A DNA stretch of 64,000 bases from Flavobacteriaceae bacterium UBA3356 (GCA_002360635.1 DEQW01000001.1:932036-996035), one strand, 5' to 3'; shown: positions 28,988-38,270, counted from the first letter of the stretch. Notes: generated by a model from the letters alone, not told the origin. Numbers and translations: made by a program.

Positions 28988-29635
28988 ATGATTAATAAAG
29001 ATTTTTCGATAGTAATTGCAGACGATCACCCTATGTTATTGAGCGGGCTCAACGAAGAATTGACCCGGAATGGATATAATGTAGTTGGCCAGGCCAATAA
29101 TGGAAACAAAGCGTTGAGTTTAATTTTACAATTAGAACCTGATATTGCTTTGTTGGATATTGACATGCCTATGATGACAGGTTTAGAAGTTATAAAAGCA
29201 GCTAAAGAAAAAAACACCGAAACCAAATTTATAATTCTTTCTTTTCATAGAGAACCAGAATACGTGGTACAAGCTAAAGCACTTCAAATTGATGGTTATT
29301 TGCTCAAAGAAGACTCTTTTCAAGAAATAGACGATTGTATGGAGTCTGTATTAAACAACAAGGAATATTTCAGTAAATCTTTTGATATTGATTCATTAAA
29401 TAATGCTTCAGAAGAAATGACAAAGCTGAAAACCCTTACCCCTTCTGAAATTACCATACTTAAATTGATAGCTTCGCAAAAAAACACTGTTGAAATCGCC
29501 GACGAGCTCTGCGTATCTACTCGCACCATAGAAAAACACCGAAGCAATATCATTGATAAACTTCTTATTGAAAAAGGTACCAATGCACTTACTAATTGGG
29601 CGTTGGTTAACCGTGTGGTTATAAGTAAATTTTAA
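28988..29635 (+). CDS. LuxR/NarL-family response regulator
   Basis: 215 residues. The receiver domain has the acidic pair IADDHPM, the phospho-acceptor Asp in ALLDIDMP, the Thr/Ser switch in ILSFH and the conserved Lys in YLLKEDS. A C-terminal LuxR-type helix-turn-helix follows (LTPSEITILKLIASQKNTVE and VSTRTIEKHRSNIIDKL). It is the cognate regulator of the kinase immediately upstream and should bind DNA when phosphorylated. Targets are not visible here. Its stop overlaps the end of the convergent hydrolase gene by 4 bp. Confidence 0.93.
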   Translation: MINKDFSIVIADDHPMLLSGLNEELTRNGYNVVGQANNGNKALSLILQLEPDIALLDIDMPMMTGLEVIKAAKEKNTETKFIILSFHREPEYVVQAKALQIDGYLLKEDSFQEIDDCMESVLNNKEYFSKSFDIDSLNNASEEMTKLKTLTPSEITILKLIASQKNTVEIADELCVSTRTIEKHRSNIIDKLLIEKGTNALTNWALVNRVVISKF

Positions 29636-30780
29636 TAACCAAAATCCGCCTTTATTTTATCTGCTCGGTCCAATAACATATCTACGGTTATAAAATCGGT
29701 TTCTTCCTTATCAAAAGCACCTTGGAAAGTTCGCATGGCTTTTTTAGGTTCCCCGATCTCTTCATAATAGCGGCCTAAGTAATAGTCGCTCATATTTTTA
29801 TCTGGATATTGTTTTTTGGCAAGCGTTCCTATTTCCCTAAGCGATTCCCATTGCTTCAATTTTTCGGCCGCTGTGGCTGTGGCGATAAAATCGTTCACTC
29901 GTATAGGATTGGTAAGGCCAAACAGTGTTTCTATGGTATTGTACTTTTCTTCTAAATATTCATGAATGGGCGTTTCCATCTTTAATAAAACATCAGTGTA
30001 TTCTTTTTTACTAATGGGGCGATAGACCGAAAATATTTTTTCCAAAGCATTTGGTATGCCACGACTTACAAGAGAATAATGAGTGGCGCCATCAAAATTG
30101 TCATAATAGTATTCAAAGTTGTCCTTTTCAATTTTCTTTAAGGGTTCGTTGAGTAATTGTGTAACTTCCATTAACGACTTAATATCGTCCGTGCCTGTGG
30201 CCAAATAATAGAAAATTTTAGATTCGATTTCGGGAATTCGTTGTGGAATTCGTTCGTCTAGCAACGGAGCTAAATCGGGGCTTAAACTAATATAACCGTT
30301 AAAAAGTGGAGGGTCTTTAAAAAGATAATAATTGATAAAATTTGCTGTAAAGTCATGTCCTACGGCAATGGTGAATTTTGCTGTACGGTAGTTGTTGTCA
30401 ATATATGGTAACAGTTCAAGACCAATAAATTCAAAAAAATCAGCACCTTTTTCTGCTGGAAAAAAATTAGTATCGCCATAATTACAGTCGTCGTAGCGCG
30501 ATTCGCCTTGCATAACGCCTACTACAATGCTTTCGGGCATGTCTTCCCAATAGCTAAGATAATCTACATTTCCGGCAACGGGTTCAAAAAGGTAATCTGC
30601 ATCGAGAACGACAACAATAGGGTAGACTTTTTCAGAATTTGTATCGTAATTTCTGGGAAGTTGAATTTTTAACTTTCGTGTTTCCTGAAGCTTTTCAGAA
30701 TTAAATTCTTCATAAAGTATTTGTGAAGAAGCTGAAACAGTTACTAAGAAACATAAGAGGAGGAATACTGTTTTTTTCAT
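29632..30780 (-). CDS. Alpha/beta-hydrolase-fold protein lacking the catalytic serine
   Basis: 382 residues with signal peptide (MKKTVFLLLCFLVTVSASSQ). Residues 22-260 follow the esterase-D / IroE-like fold (KVYPIVVVLDADYLFEPVAG, LLPYIDNNYRTAKFTIAVGH). The nucleophile elbow, normally GHSxGG, reads GHDFTAN (Asp143), with later LSPDLAP and ATHYSLVSRGIP matching the acid and His regions. About 100 helical C-terminal residues resemble TPRs (YYLGRYYEEIGEPKKAMRTF). A periplasmic binding or atypical hydrolase role is likely. It is convergent with the two-component system. Confidence 0.78.
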   Translation of the reverse strand: MKKTVFLLLCFLVTVSASSQILYEEFNSEKLQETRKLKIQLPRNYDTNSEKVYPIVVVLDADYLFEPVAGNVDYLSYWEDMPESIVVGVMQGESRYDDCNYGDTNFFPAEKGADFFEFIGLELLPYIDNNYRTAKFTIAVGHDFTANFINYYLFKDPPLFNGYISLSPDLAPLLDERIPQRIPEIESKIFYYLATGTDDIKSLMEVTQLLNEPLKKIEKDNFEYYYDNFDGATHYSLVSRGIPNALEKIFSVYRPISKKEYTDVLLKMETPIHEYLEEKYNTIETLFGLTNPIRVNDFIATATAAEKLKQWESLREIGTLAKKQYPDKNMSDYYLGRYYEEIGEPKKAMRTFQGAFDKEETDFITVDMLLDRADKIKADFGY

Positions 30781-30846
30781 GCAGGTTACGTTTTAGGTTG
30801 GGAAAGATACTAAAATTTAAAAATACTGATTTTAGAAAACTTGAGC

Positions 30847-31812
30847 TTACTCTTTTCCTTTGTTATAAATAGGAAGAAATAGAAAGGACAGCCCACCAAA
30901 AAGAATAATAGAGCTTATGTTCGATGTCCAAACAATCCACCCGAAGGCGGTTCCGGCTGTTTCTGGGATACCAAATACGGCAAGTATAGCAGCAACAAAA
31001 AATGGATAACTACCAAAGCCGCTATTGGTAAATGCAAAAGAAAAACTACCAACTACAAAAGCGATAATTATTGTACCAATGGGAATTGAAGCGGTATCGT
31101 CTAGAGCAAGCATCGCTGTATAAAACGACAGCAAGTATAATCCCCAAATTAAAAAAGTTTGAAAAATGAAGGAAAATTTCTTCTCCATGTTGAAAATACT
31201 GAAAACTCCGTCTTTTAACCCTAATAAAAATTCCCTAAGCTTCTGTGTTAGCTTTGATTTTGAATACTTTAGAAAAAGGAAGAAAATAATTCCAAGAACT
31301 ATAAGCCCTAGAAAGGCAAATATTAATTTTGAAGGGTTTATTATTTCGGTTAAAAAACCATATAAACTATCAAACTCAAGAAAAAGTGCCAAAGCAGTGA
31401 ACGCCATTAAAAAAATAAGGTCTACAACCCTTTCGGAAATTATAGTGCCAAAACCCTTGTCAAAAGGGACTTTTTCATATTTATCTAAAACAATCCCTCG
31501 AGAAATTTCACCGCTTTTAGGAATAAACATATTCATTAAATACGCTACCGAAATGGCCATAAAATTATTGAGCACACTAGGTTTATAGCCTATGGGAGCT
31601 AATAGTAAATTCCACCGGACAGCCCTAATTATATGGCTTACCAAACTGAGGAAAACAGACAATACAATAAAGGTGTAATCTGCTTTTTTAAAGTAAAACG
31701 AAATTTCGTCTAATTGTTCTGGGGTAAATTTTGTGTAAGAATAATAGATTAAAAAAACGCCCAAAGCCAATGGCAGGGCGATTTTAAGAAACTTTGTAAC
31801 TGATTTTTTCAA
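30847..31812 (-). CDS. UPF0104 / LPG-synthase-type integral membrane protein
   Basis: 321 residues with about seven to eight membrane helices (for example ALGVFLIYYSYTKF, VDLIFLMAFTALALFLEF, LIFAFLGLIVLGIIFFLFL). The conserved family patch VSLVSHIIRAVRWNLLL is present, as is MFIPKSGEISRGIVL. The family contains the flippase-like membrane domain of lysyl-phosphatidylglycerol synthases. Without a synthase domain these proteins are suspected lipid flippases or transporters. Translation starts at a TTG one nucleotide after the panD stop, so it is coupled to panD. Confidence 0.82.
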   Translation of the reverse strand: MKKSVTKFLKIALPLALGVFLIYYSYTKFTPEQLDEISFYFKKADYTFIVLSVFLSLVSHIIRAVRWNLLLAPIGYKPSVLNNFMAISVAYLMNMFIPKSGEISRGIVLDKYEKVPFDKGFGTIISERVVDLIFLMAFTALALFLEFDSLYGFLTEIINPSKLIFAFLGLIVLGIIFFLFLKYSKSKLTQKLREFLLGLKDGVFSIFNMEKKFSFIFQTFLIWGLYLLSFYTAMLALDDTASIPIGTIIIAFVVGSFSFAFTNSGFGSYPFFVAAILAVFGIPETAGTAFGWIVWTSNISSIILFGGLSFLFLPIYNKGKE

Positions 31813-31813
31813 A

Positions 31814-32164
31814 TTACTTTAAAAGATTGTTCTCTTCATTTGGGAAAACCAAAGCAGGCTTAAATTGCTTTGCTTCTTCTACGTCCATCATGGCGTAGGT
31901 GATAAGTATCAATATATCTCCAGGGGCTACTTTTCTAGCAGCGGCACCGTTAAGGGTTATTTCACCACTATTTCGAGGGCCGGGGATTGCATATGTTTCC
32001 AGTCGTTCACCATTGTTGTTGTTAACAATCTGTACTTTTTCTCCTTCAATTATATTAGCGGCATCCATTAAATCTTCATCTATGGTAATACTGCCTATGT
32101 AATTAAGGTCTGCCCCGGTAACTTTAACTCTATGGATTTTAGATTTTACTACGTGTATTTGCAT
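31814..32164 (-). CDS. panD: Aspartate 1-decarboxylase PanD
   Basis: 116 residues, the family length. The self-cleavage site Gly24-Ser25 is present in [11 protein letters not shown]; it yields the pyruvoyl group that decarboxylates aspartate to beta-alanine. Other conserved parts are [23 protein letters not shown] and [20 protein letters not shown]. It supplies the substrate used by PanC, whose gene ends 12 bp upstream. A -7 box lies between the panC stop and the panD ATG. Confidence 0.96.
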   Translation of the reverse strand: MQIHVVKSKIHRVKVTGADLNYIGSITIDEDLMDAANIIEGEKVQIVNNNNGERLETYAIPGPRNSGEITLNGAAARKVAPGDILILITYAMMDVEEAKQFKPALVFPNEENNLLK

Positions 32165-32168
32165 TTTG

Positions 32169-32176
32169 CAAAGGTA
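32169..32176 (-). promoter_or_regulatory. -7 box in front of panD
   Basis: On the minus strand TACCTTTG (exact TAnnTTTG) starts directly after the panC stop and ends 4 nt (CAAA) before the panD ATG. It would give panD a leaderless transcript in addition to read-through from panC. Confidence 0.55.
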
Positions 32177-33022
32177 TTAATTTAGAGCCATATTATCTAT
32201 TAATCTAATTTCTCCTGCAAAAACAGCTATAAAGGCTCTATGATTTTGGTTTTTAGACTTTTCTGAAACTGTTTTTAAGGTCTCTTCGTTAGCTATTTCA
32301 AAATATTCTAACGCTAATTGGTCGTTTTTATCGAATGTTTCTTTCACAAAACGGTTTAATTCTGAAATAGTATGCGAGGAATATTGTTGTTTTACTTCTT
32401 TTAGTGTTTTTGAAATTAACACAGCTTCTTCCCGTTGAGTTTCAGTAAGGCGCTCATTTCGGGAGCTTAAAGCTAGTCCGTTTTCTTCGCGAACAATAGG
32501 TACACCGACTATATTTACTGGAAGGTTTTCTATTTCAACCAACTTTTTCACAATTTGCAGTTGCTGAAAGTCTTTTTCACCAAAGTAAGCATTGTCTGGT
32601 TCAACGATTCTGAAAAAAATATTTAAAATAGTCCCTACTCCATTAAAATGTCCCTCTCGGTGCTTGCCTTCCATTTCGTGTTCCAGACCTTGAAAATCAT
32701 AGTCAGTTGCAGTAATTTCATCGCCATATAAATCGGACGCATCCGGGGCATAGATAATTATATTTTCGCTTAGTGATTTCAATAAAGCTATATCGGTATT
32801 TAAGTTACGAGGATATTTATCTAAATCTTCGGCATTGTTAAACTGTGTAGGGTTTACAAAAATGCTCACGACAACACAATCATTTTCTTTTAAGGCAGCA
32901 TTCACAAGAGATAGATGGCCTTGATGTAAGGCTCCCATAGTTGGGACAAAACCAATGGTCTTAGTATTCCGCCAAGGTTTGAGAGCAGCTAAAAGCGATT
33001 CTCGGTTGGTATATACGCTCAT
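32177..33022 (-). CDS. panC: Pantothenate synthetase PanC
   Basis: 281 residues. ATP-binding signature FVPTMGALHQGHLSLV (HxGH-type), then SIFVNPTQFN, the pantoate/beta-alanine region GVGTILNIFFRIVEPDNAYF, GEKDFQQLQIV, and the KMSKS-like ALSSRNERLT. It condenses pantoate and beta-alanine to pantothenate in the cytoplasm, the step fed by PanD downstream. It diverges from the glycogen-synthase-like gene across a 105-bp region with a -7 box in each direction. Confidence 0.96.
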   Translation of the reverse strand: MSVYTNRESLLAALKPWRNTKTIGFVPTMGALHQGHLSLVNAALKENDCVVVSIFVNPTQFNNAEDLDKYPRNLNTDIALLKSLSENIIIYAPDASDLYGDEITATDYDFQGLEHEMEGKHREGHFNGVGTILNIFFRIVEPDNAYFGEKDFQQLQIVKKLVEIENLPVNIVGVPIVREENGLALSSRNERLTETQREEAVLISKTLKEVKQQYSSHTISELNRFVKETFDKNDQLALEYFEIANEETLKTVSEKSKNQNHRAFIAVFAGEIRLIDNMALN

Positions 33023-33042
33023 AAATTTTAATTGAGTGGCGG

Positions 33043-33050
33043 CAAAATTA
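33043..33050 (-). promoter_or_regulatory. -7 box of the panC operon
   Basis: TAATTTTG on the minus strand (exact TAnnTTTG), 20 nt before the panC ATG. Confidence 0.55.
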
Positions 33051-33081
33051 ATAGATTATGAGCAATCTACATAAATTTTCG

Positions 33082-33089
33082 TAATTTTG
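33082..33089 (+). promoter_or_regulatory. -7 box of the glycogen-synthase-like gene
   Basis: TAATTTTG followed by C, an exact TAnnTTTG match, 38 nt before the ATG at 33128. Confidence 0.55.
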
Positions 33090-33127
33090 CACTTTCAAAA
33101 CAAGTAAGCTATTAAAGTAAAAAATAT

Positions 33128-33934
33128 ATGAAAGATAAAAGAGTCTTGTATGTGTCTTCAGAAGTAGTTCCATACCTGCCGGAGACCGAGATTTCTTCCA
33201 TGTCGTTTGAAGCCCCTAAAATGGTTAATGACAATGGTGGTCAAATTAGAATTTTTATGCCACGTTATGGCAATATAAATGAAAGACGCCACCAACTGCA
33301 CGAAGTTATACGTTTAAGTGGTATGAATTTGGTCATTAACGACCTTGATATGCCGTTAATCATTAAAGTAGCCTCCATTCCAAAAGAACGTATGCAGGTT
33401 TATTTCATCGATAATGACGATTACTTTAAGCGCAAAGCGACCTTTGCAGATGAAGACGGAAACTTTTTTAAAGATAATGACGAGCGTGCCATCTTTTTTG
33501 CAAAAGGGGTAATTGAAACCGTAAAAAAATTAAATTGGTCACCAGATATCATCCACGTGCATGGCTGGTTGGCTTCTTTCTTGCCATTATACTTAAGAAA
33601 CTACTACGGAACAGAGCCTTTATTTGAAAACAGTAAAATAGTTACCTCTGTATACAATCAAGGCTTCGATAATACGTTAAACGATAACGTAAAAGAAAAA
33701 ATATTGTTTGATGGTATTGATGAAGAATCTGTTGAAGAGCTAGACACTCCAAACTATGTTAATTTAATGAAGTTAGCAGTGAAAAACTCTGATGCAGCAA
33801 TCATTGGTTCTGATGAAATTCTTCAAGAACTGGAAGACTACCTTAACAACTTAGATAAACCTGTGTTAAAGTATCATAAAAAAGAAGAGTTTTCCGAAGC
33901 ATATTTAGATTTTTACGAGTCGAAAGTATTGTAG
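33128..33934 (+). CDS. Glycogen-synthase-like protein, N-terminal GT5 domain only
   Basis: 268 residues that match only the first half of glycogen/starch synthases (usually about 480). It has VLYVSSEVVPYLP, IRIFMPRYGNI, SPDIIHVHGWLASFLPLYLR and IVTSVYNQGFDN. The KTGGL loop that holds ADP-glucose is not recognisable (the region reads FEAPKMVNDNGGQIRI). The C-terminal domain with the E-x7-E motif is absent. Enzymatic glucan synthesis is therefore unlikely; a regulatory or structural role is possible. Orthologues with the same truncation are widespread in flavobacteria, so it is not a recent break. The DUF4270 gene follows on the same strand after 30 bp. Confidence 0.8.
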   Translation: MKDKRVLYVSSEVVPYLPETEISSMSFEAPKMVNDNGGQIRIFMPRYGNINERRHQLHEVIRLSGMNLVINDLDMPLIIKVASIPKERMQVYFIDNDDYFKRKATFADEDGNFFKDNDERAIFFAKGVIETVKKLNWSPDIIHVHGWLASFLPLYLRNYYGTEPLFENSKIVTSVYNQGFDNTLNDNVKEKILFDGIDEESVEELDTPNYVNLMKLAVKNSDAAIIGSDEILQELEDYLNNLDKPVLKYHKKEEFSEAYLDFYESKVL

Positions 33935-33964
33935 AAAAAGAACACCACACATTTAAAATTTTAT

Positions 33965-35560
33965 ATGAAGATTAAGAATTTGTTGCCAAAACTAGCAGCT
34001 GTGCTATTTGTAATAGTTGCGTTGGCATCTTGCGAAGAGGATATAGATATAATAGGATCAGAAATTGTTGGAGATAACACCTTTATAGAGCCAGATGAAA
34101 CCAATTCGGTTATAGCTTATAGCCGTAAATTAGTGCCAATTCAAACAAATGGATTGTCTGCATATCAATTAGGGGTTAATAATAACCCTATTTATGGCAA
34201 ATCTACTGTTAGCTTGCTTTCTCAGGTAACTCTAGGAGTTACAGAACCTACATTTGGAGAGAATGCAACTTTAGACAGTGTTGTGCTTTATATACCCTTT
34301 TTCAGCGAAAGCGAAACAGTGGGAGAAGACACGCTTAATTACACGTTGGATTCTGTGTATGGTGAAGACCCGATAAACATATCTATGTTCGAGTCTAACT
34401 TTTTCCTAAGGGATTTAGACCCTGAAACAGGATTTCAAGAAACACAGAATTATTATTCAAATTTAGGGCAAACGTTCGATAATAACCCTAGCTTATTAGG
34501 AGATTTAATTTTTGAAATAGAAGATTTTGTTCCTAGTGACGAAGGCTTCGTCTTTAAAACCAATGAAATTGGTGCCGATGGGGATACTATAGTAGAAACT
34601 TTGGGTCCAGGATTACGGGCAAATTTGCCTGTTGAATTTTTTCAACAGAAAATCATCGACATGGAAGGCTCTCCAGAACTTTTAAGCAATAATAACTTCA
34701 AAAACTATTTTAGAGGCATTTATTTTAAAGCCCAATCTGCAATAGATAACGGAAACTTGTTCCTTTTTGAACCTTCAGAAGCAAACATAACTTTGTATTA
34801 TTCTTTTGATGATGAAGACGATGAAGATGATGGAAGGGACGACAGTAGTTTAGAAATTAATTTCGGAGGGATAAATGTTAGTTTATTCGATGATGAATTA
34901 TCACAGGATGTTCAAAGTGCAATCGCAAACCCAGATATAGAAAACGGAGATGAAAGACTCTATGTAAAAGGAGGAGATGGTATTGCTGGGGTAATACAGT
35001 TATTTGGAAAGGAGGATCTTCTAAATGCCAATCTAGAACCTGGTCCTAACGGCGTTCCCGACGAGTTAGATATTCTGCGCGATCAAAAACCATTGATAAA
35101 TGAAGCCAATTTGGTTTTTTATGTAGATAAAAATAAAACTGCTGCTTTGGAGAGTGAGCCAGAGCGTGTTATAATTTTTGATGCAACCAATGGATCTGTC
35201 CTAATTGATTACTTTTTAGACCCTTCCACTACCGAAATACCCTCAACGCATAAAATTAATCACTTAGGAACGCTTCAAAAAGACGGTAGCGATACCGGCG
35301 ATTTCTATAAAATACGATTAACAACCCACGTTAGTAATTTAATAAACAACGATTCTACAAATGTTCCGTTGGGCCTTATGGTTACAGATAATGTGGTACA
35401 GCCAAATTTCCAAGACCTTCAAAATACACAATCCCCAGGTCTTAAACGAGTTCCAGGCACAAGTGTGTTAACCCCAAAAGGAACAGTTTTACACGGAAGC
35501 AGTTCTTCAAGTGAAGAACGAAGATTGAAGTTACAACTTTATTACACCAAACCTAATTAA
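33965..35560 (+). CDS. DUF4270 lipoprotein
   Basis: 531 residues. The lipoprotein signal ends VALASC (Cys23), followed by the acidic EEDIDIIGSEIVGDN. The DUF4270 beta-rich body has ETNSVIAYSRKLVPIQTNGL and NPIYGKSTVSLLSQVTLG near the start and ERRLKLQLYYTKP at the end. A strongly acidic run (DDEDDEDDGRDD) lies near residue 285. The family is confined to Bacteroidota, is exported and lipid-anchored, and has no known activity. It sits between the glycogen-synthase-like gene and glmS, with only 5 bp before glmS, suggesting one operon linked to surface polysaccharide or envelope growth (inference). Confidence 0.85.
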   Translation: MKIKNLLPKLAAVLFVIVALASCEEDIDIIGSEIVGDNTFIEPDETNSVIAYSRKLVPIQTNGLSAYQLGVNNNPIYGKSTVSLLSQVTLGVTEPTFGENATLDSVVLYIPFFSESETVGEDTLNYTLDSVYGEDPINISMFESNFFLRDLDPETGFQETQNYYSNLGQTFDNNPSLLGDLIFEIEDFVPSDEGFVFKTNEIGADGDTIVETLGPGLRANLPVEFFQQKIIDMEGSPELLSNNNFKNYFRGIYFKAQSAIDNGNLFLFEPSEANITLYYSFDDEDDEDDGRDDSSLEINFGGINVSLFDDELSQDVQSAIANPDIENGDERLYVKGGDGIAGVIQLFGKEDLLNANLEPGPNGVPDELDILRDQKPLINEANLVFYVDKNKTAALESEPERVIIFDATNGSVLIDYFLDPSTTEIPSTHKINHLGTLQKDGSDTGDFYKIRLTTHVSNLINNDSTNVPLGLMVTDNVVQPNFQDLQNTQSPGLKRVPGTSVLTPKGTVLHGSSSSSEERRLKLQLYYTKPN

Positions 35561-35565
35561 AAAGT

Positions 35566-37413
35566 ATGTGCGGAATTGTAGGATATATAGGAAAGAAAGA
35601 GGCTTATCCAATTGTTTTAAACGGATTAAAACGATTGGAATATAGAGGCTATGACAGTGCTGGAATTGCCCTATATGATGGGTCGGATATTCAATTGTGT
35701 AAAACACAAGGGAAAGTTGCAGATTTAGAAGCCAAGGCAGAAAAAAACATTTCTTTGAAAGGAACTTTAGGAATTGGCCACACAAGATGGGCAACCCACG
35801 GAGTTCCTAATGATATTAACTCACACCCACATTATTCTAATAGTGGCGACTTGGTTATCATCCACAATGGAATTATAGAAAACTATGCTTCGATAAAAAA
35901 GGAACTTATTAATCGTGGCTATACTTTTACTTCAGATACTGATACAGAAGTTTTGGTAAATCTAATTGAAGAAGTAAAGAAGCAAGAAGATGTAAAACTT
36001 GGTAAGGCAGTACAAATCGCGTTAAACCAAGTTGTAGGGGCATACGCAATAGCCCTATTCGATAAAAATAAACCAGATGAAATTGTAGTCGCAAAGTTAG
36101 GTAGCCCATTGGCTATCGGTATAGGTGACGACGAATTTTTTGTGGCCAGTGACGCTTCTCCGTTTATTGAGTTTACGAACAACGCTATCTACCTGGAAGA
36201 TCAGGAGATGGCAATTATTCGCCGTGGACGTGATGTGAAAGTACGTAAAATTAAAGGGGATAAATTGGTTGCTCCTTATGTTCAAGAGCTTCAGCTTAAT
36301 TTAGAGCAGATTGAAAAAGGCGGCTACGACCACTTTATGCTGAAAGAAATATATGAACAACCTTCTGTGATCAAAGATACATACAGAGGCCGTTTGTTAG
36401 CAGATAAAGGAATTGTTCGTTTAGGTGGCCTAGAAGACCATATTAAACGCTTTACCAATGCAGACCGAATTATCATCGTAGCTTGCGGAACTTCTTGGCA
36501 CGCTGGTTTGGTTGCCGAATATGTTTTTGAAGATTTAGCAAGAATACCCGTTGAGGTAGAATATGCTTCAGAATTTAGATACAGAAACCCAATAATTACT
36601 GAAAAGGATGTCGTAATCGCCATATCTCAAAGTGGTGAGACAGCAGATACCTTGGCCGCTATTAAGCTAGCCAAAGAAAAGGGTGCTTTTGTATATGGGG
36701 TATGTAATGTAGTTGGCTCAACCATTTCTAGAGAAACGCATAGCGGAACATATACTCACGCAGGTCCTGAAATTGGAGTGGCTTCAACTAAGGCTTTTAC
36801 AACTCAAATTACCGTGTTGACAATGATTGCCCTTAGATTGGCAAAATCTAAAGGAACATTGTCACAAAGTGACTATATGCTGCACCTTCGAGAGTTAGAT
36901 ATGATTCCCGGGAAAGTGGAAGAAGCTTTAAAAAGCGATGAAAAAATCAAGGAAATTTCAAAAGTATTTAAAGATGCAGCCAATTTCTTGTATTTAGGAA
37001 GAGGCTACAACTTCCCAGTTGCCTTGGAGGGCGCTTTAAAATTAAAGGAAATTTCATACATTCACGCAGAAGGATATCCCGCTGCCGAAATGAAACACGG
37101 TCCAATTGCTTTAATTGATGAGCAGATGCCAGTAGTGGTAATTGCCGTTAATAGCAACCATTACGAAAAAGTAGTAAGCAATATTCAGGAAATTAAATCC
37201 AGGGCTGGAAAAATTATCGCTGTAGTGACCGAAGGCGATACTACGGTAAAAGAAATGGCAGATTATATTATGGAGGTTCCAAACACTCCAGAGACACTCT
37301 CGCCATTGGTTACTACAATCCCTTTACAATTATTATCCTATCATATTGCGGTTATGTTGGGTAGGGATGTGGATCAACCTAGGAATTTAGCAAAATCGGT
37401 TACAGTAGAATAA
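35566..37413 (+). CDS. glmS: Glutamine-fructose-6-phosphate aminotransferase GlmS
   Basis: 615 residues. The class II glutaminase domain starts at Cys2 (MCGIVGYIGKKEAYPIVLNG), the nucleophile after Met removal, and includes LGIGHTRWATHG. Two SIS isomerase domains follow (CGTSWHAGLVAEYV, ISQSGETADTLAAIKLAKEK, GRGYNFPVALEGALKLKEIS). The C-terminus DVDQPRNLAKSVTVE is the family signature. It makes glucosamine-6-phosphate, the entry to peptidoglycan and LPS amino sugars. It is the last gene of the operon and is followed by a terminator. No glmS ribozyme is visible upstream. Confidence 0.97.
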   Translation: MCGIVGYIGKKEAYPIVLNGLKRLEYRGYDSAGIALYDGSDIQLCKTQGKVADLEAKAEKNISLKGTLGIGHTRWATHGVPNDINSHPHYSNSGDLVIIHNGIIENYASIKKELINRGYTFTSDTDTEVLVNLIEEVKKQEDVKLGKAVQIALNQVVGAYAIALFDKNKPDEIVVAKLGSPLAIGIGDDEFFVASDASPFIEFTNNAIYLEDQEMAIIRRGRDVKVRKIKGDKLVAPYVQELQLNLEQIEKGGYDHFMLKEIYEQPSVIKDTYRGRLLADKGIVRLGGLEDHIKRFTNADRIIIVACGTSWHAGLVAEYVFEDLARIPVEVEYASEFRYRNPIITEKDVVIAISQSGETADTLAAIKLAKEKGAFVYGVCNVVGSTISRETHSGTYTHAGPEIGVASTKAFTTQITVLTMIALRLAKSKGTLSQSDYMLHLRELDMIPGKVEEALKSDEKIKEISKVFKDAANFLYLGRGYNFPVALEGALKLKEISYIHAEGYPAAEMKHGPIALIDEQMPVVVIAVNSNHYEKVVSNIQEIKSRAGKIIAVVTEGDTTVKEMADYIMEVPNTPETLSPLVTTIPLQLLSYHIAVMLGRDVDQPRNLAKSVTVE

Positions 37414-37436
37414 TAAAATCAAAATGCAATTTATAT

Positions 37437-37466
37437 AGCCTTCATAACTTATGAAGGCTTTTTTAT
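37437..37466 (+). terminator. Terminator after glmS
   Basis: AGCCTTCAT-AACTT-ATGAAGGCT, a 9-bp stem with a 5-nt loop, followed by a T run. Confidence 0.85.
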
Positions 37467-37546
37467 TTTCAGATAGTTTCAGTGCTTTTAAGTTTATTTT
37501 TTGCTGTACTTTTAATGCTTTATTCCTGAAATTACAAGAAAATTAT

Positions 37547-38269
37547 ATGAGCGTTATCAACCTTATTTCCGGCCCTAGAAATTTGTCAACTGCACTTATG
37601 TATGCTTTTGCACAACGCGACGATTTCAATGTTTTGGATGAGCCTTTTTATGGCTATTATTTGAAAAACACCAAAACGGAGGTGGACCATCCTGCCACAG
37701 CCGATATCCTAAGGACGATGGATTTAAAAGAAGAGGTTGTGATAGAAAGTATCCAGTTGCTTTCTGGGCTAAAACACGTGTTTGTAAAAGGAATGGCACA
37801 TCATTATATTGATAAAAAACCTGACTTTATTCTGAAGTGGCAAAACATTATTCTAATAAGACATCCCGAAAAACTGCTAATTTCTTTTTCAAAAGTGATT
37901 GATAATCCAAAACTGGAAGATATAGGGTTAAAAAAAGCAACAGAGCTATTTTTATTTCTGAAAGAAAACGGGGGGACGCCAATTGTAATAGACAGTGACG
38001 AGTTGATGATTAATCCAGAACGATATTTAAAAAAAATCTGTGAAAAATTAAACGTTTCTTTTTCAAAAGAGATGCTCACTTGGCAAAAAGGAGGCATTCC
38101 AGAAGATGGCGTTTGGGCACCCTATTGGTATACAAACGTTCATAATTCCGAAGGGTTTCAGAAACAAAAAAGAAGTCAAAAAGAACTTTCGAAGCATTTA
38201 AAACCAGTATTGGAAGAAGCCATGCCTTATTACAACACATTAAAAAAATACATTCTTAAAAACGAATAA
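37547..38269 (+). CDS. Sulfotransferase-like protein
   Basis: 240 residues from the ATG at 37547. Earlier in-frame codons fall inside the glmS terminator and are rejected. The N-terminal loop NLISGPRNLSTALMYAFAQR fits the PAPS 5'-phosphosulfate loop of sulfotransferases, and IILIRHPEKLLISFSKVI fits the 3'-phosphate-binding strand and helix. A conserved Asp-Glu pair (NVLDEPFYGYYLK) follows the first loop. Whether it binds PAPS or another nucleotide is unknown. The class IV aminotransferase starts 1 nt after its stop, so the two form one unit. Confidence 0.78.
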   Translation: MSVINLISGPRNLSTALMYAFAQRDDFNVLDEPFYGYYLKNTKTEVDHPATADILRTMDLKEEVVIESIQLLSGLKHVFVKGMAHHYIDKKPDFILKWQNIILIRHPEKLLISFSKVIDNPKLEDIGLKKATELFLFLKENGGTPIVIDSDELMINPERYLKKICEKLNVSFSKEMLTWQKGGIPEDGVWAPYWYTNVHNSEGFQKQKRSQKELSKHLKPVLEEAMPYYNTLKKYILKNE

Positions 38270-38270
38270 T

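Noticed and set aside
35300..35566. glmS ribozyme or riboswitch upstream of glmS
   Set aside because: Only 5 bp separate DUF4270 from glmS, so there is no room for the conserved leader RNA.
37451..37546. Upstream start for the sulfotransferase-like gene
   Set aside because: The ATG at 37451 is one arm of the glmS terminator hairpin.
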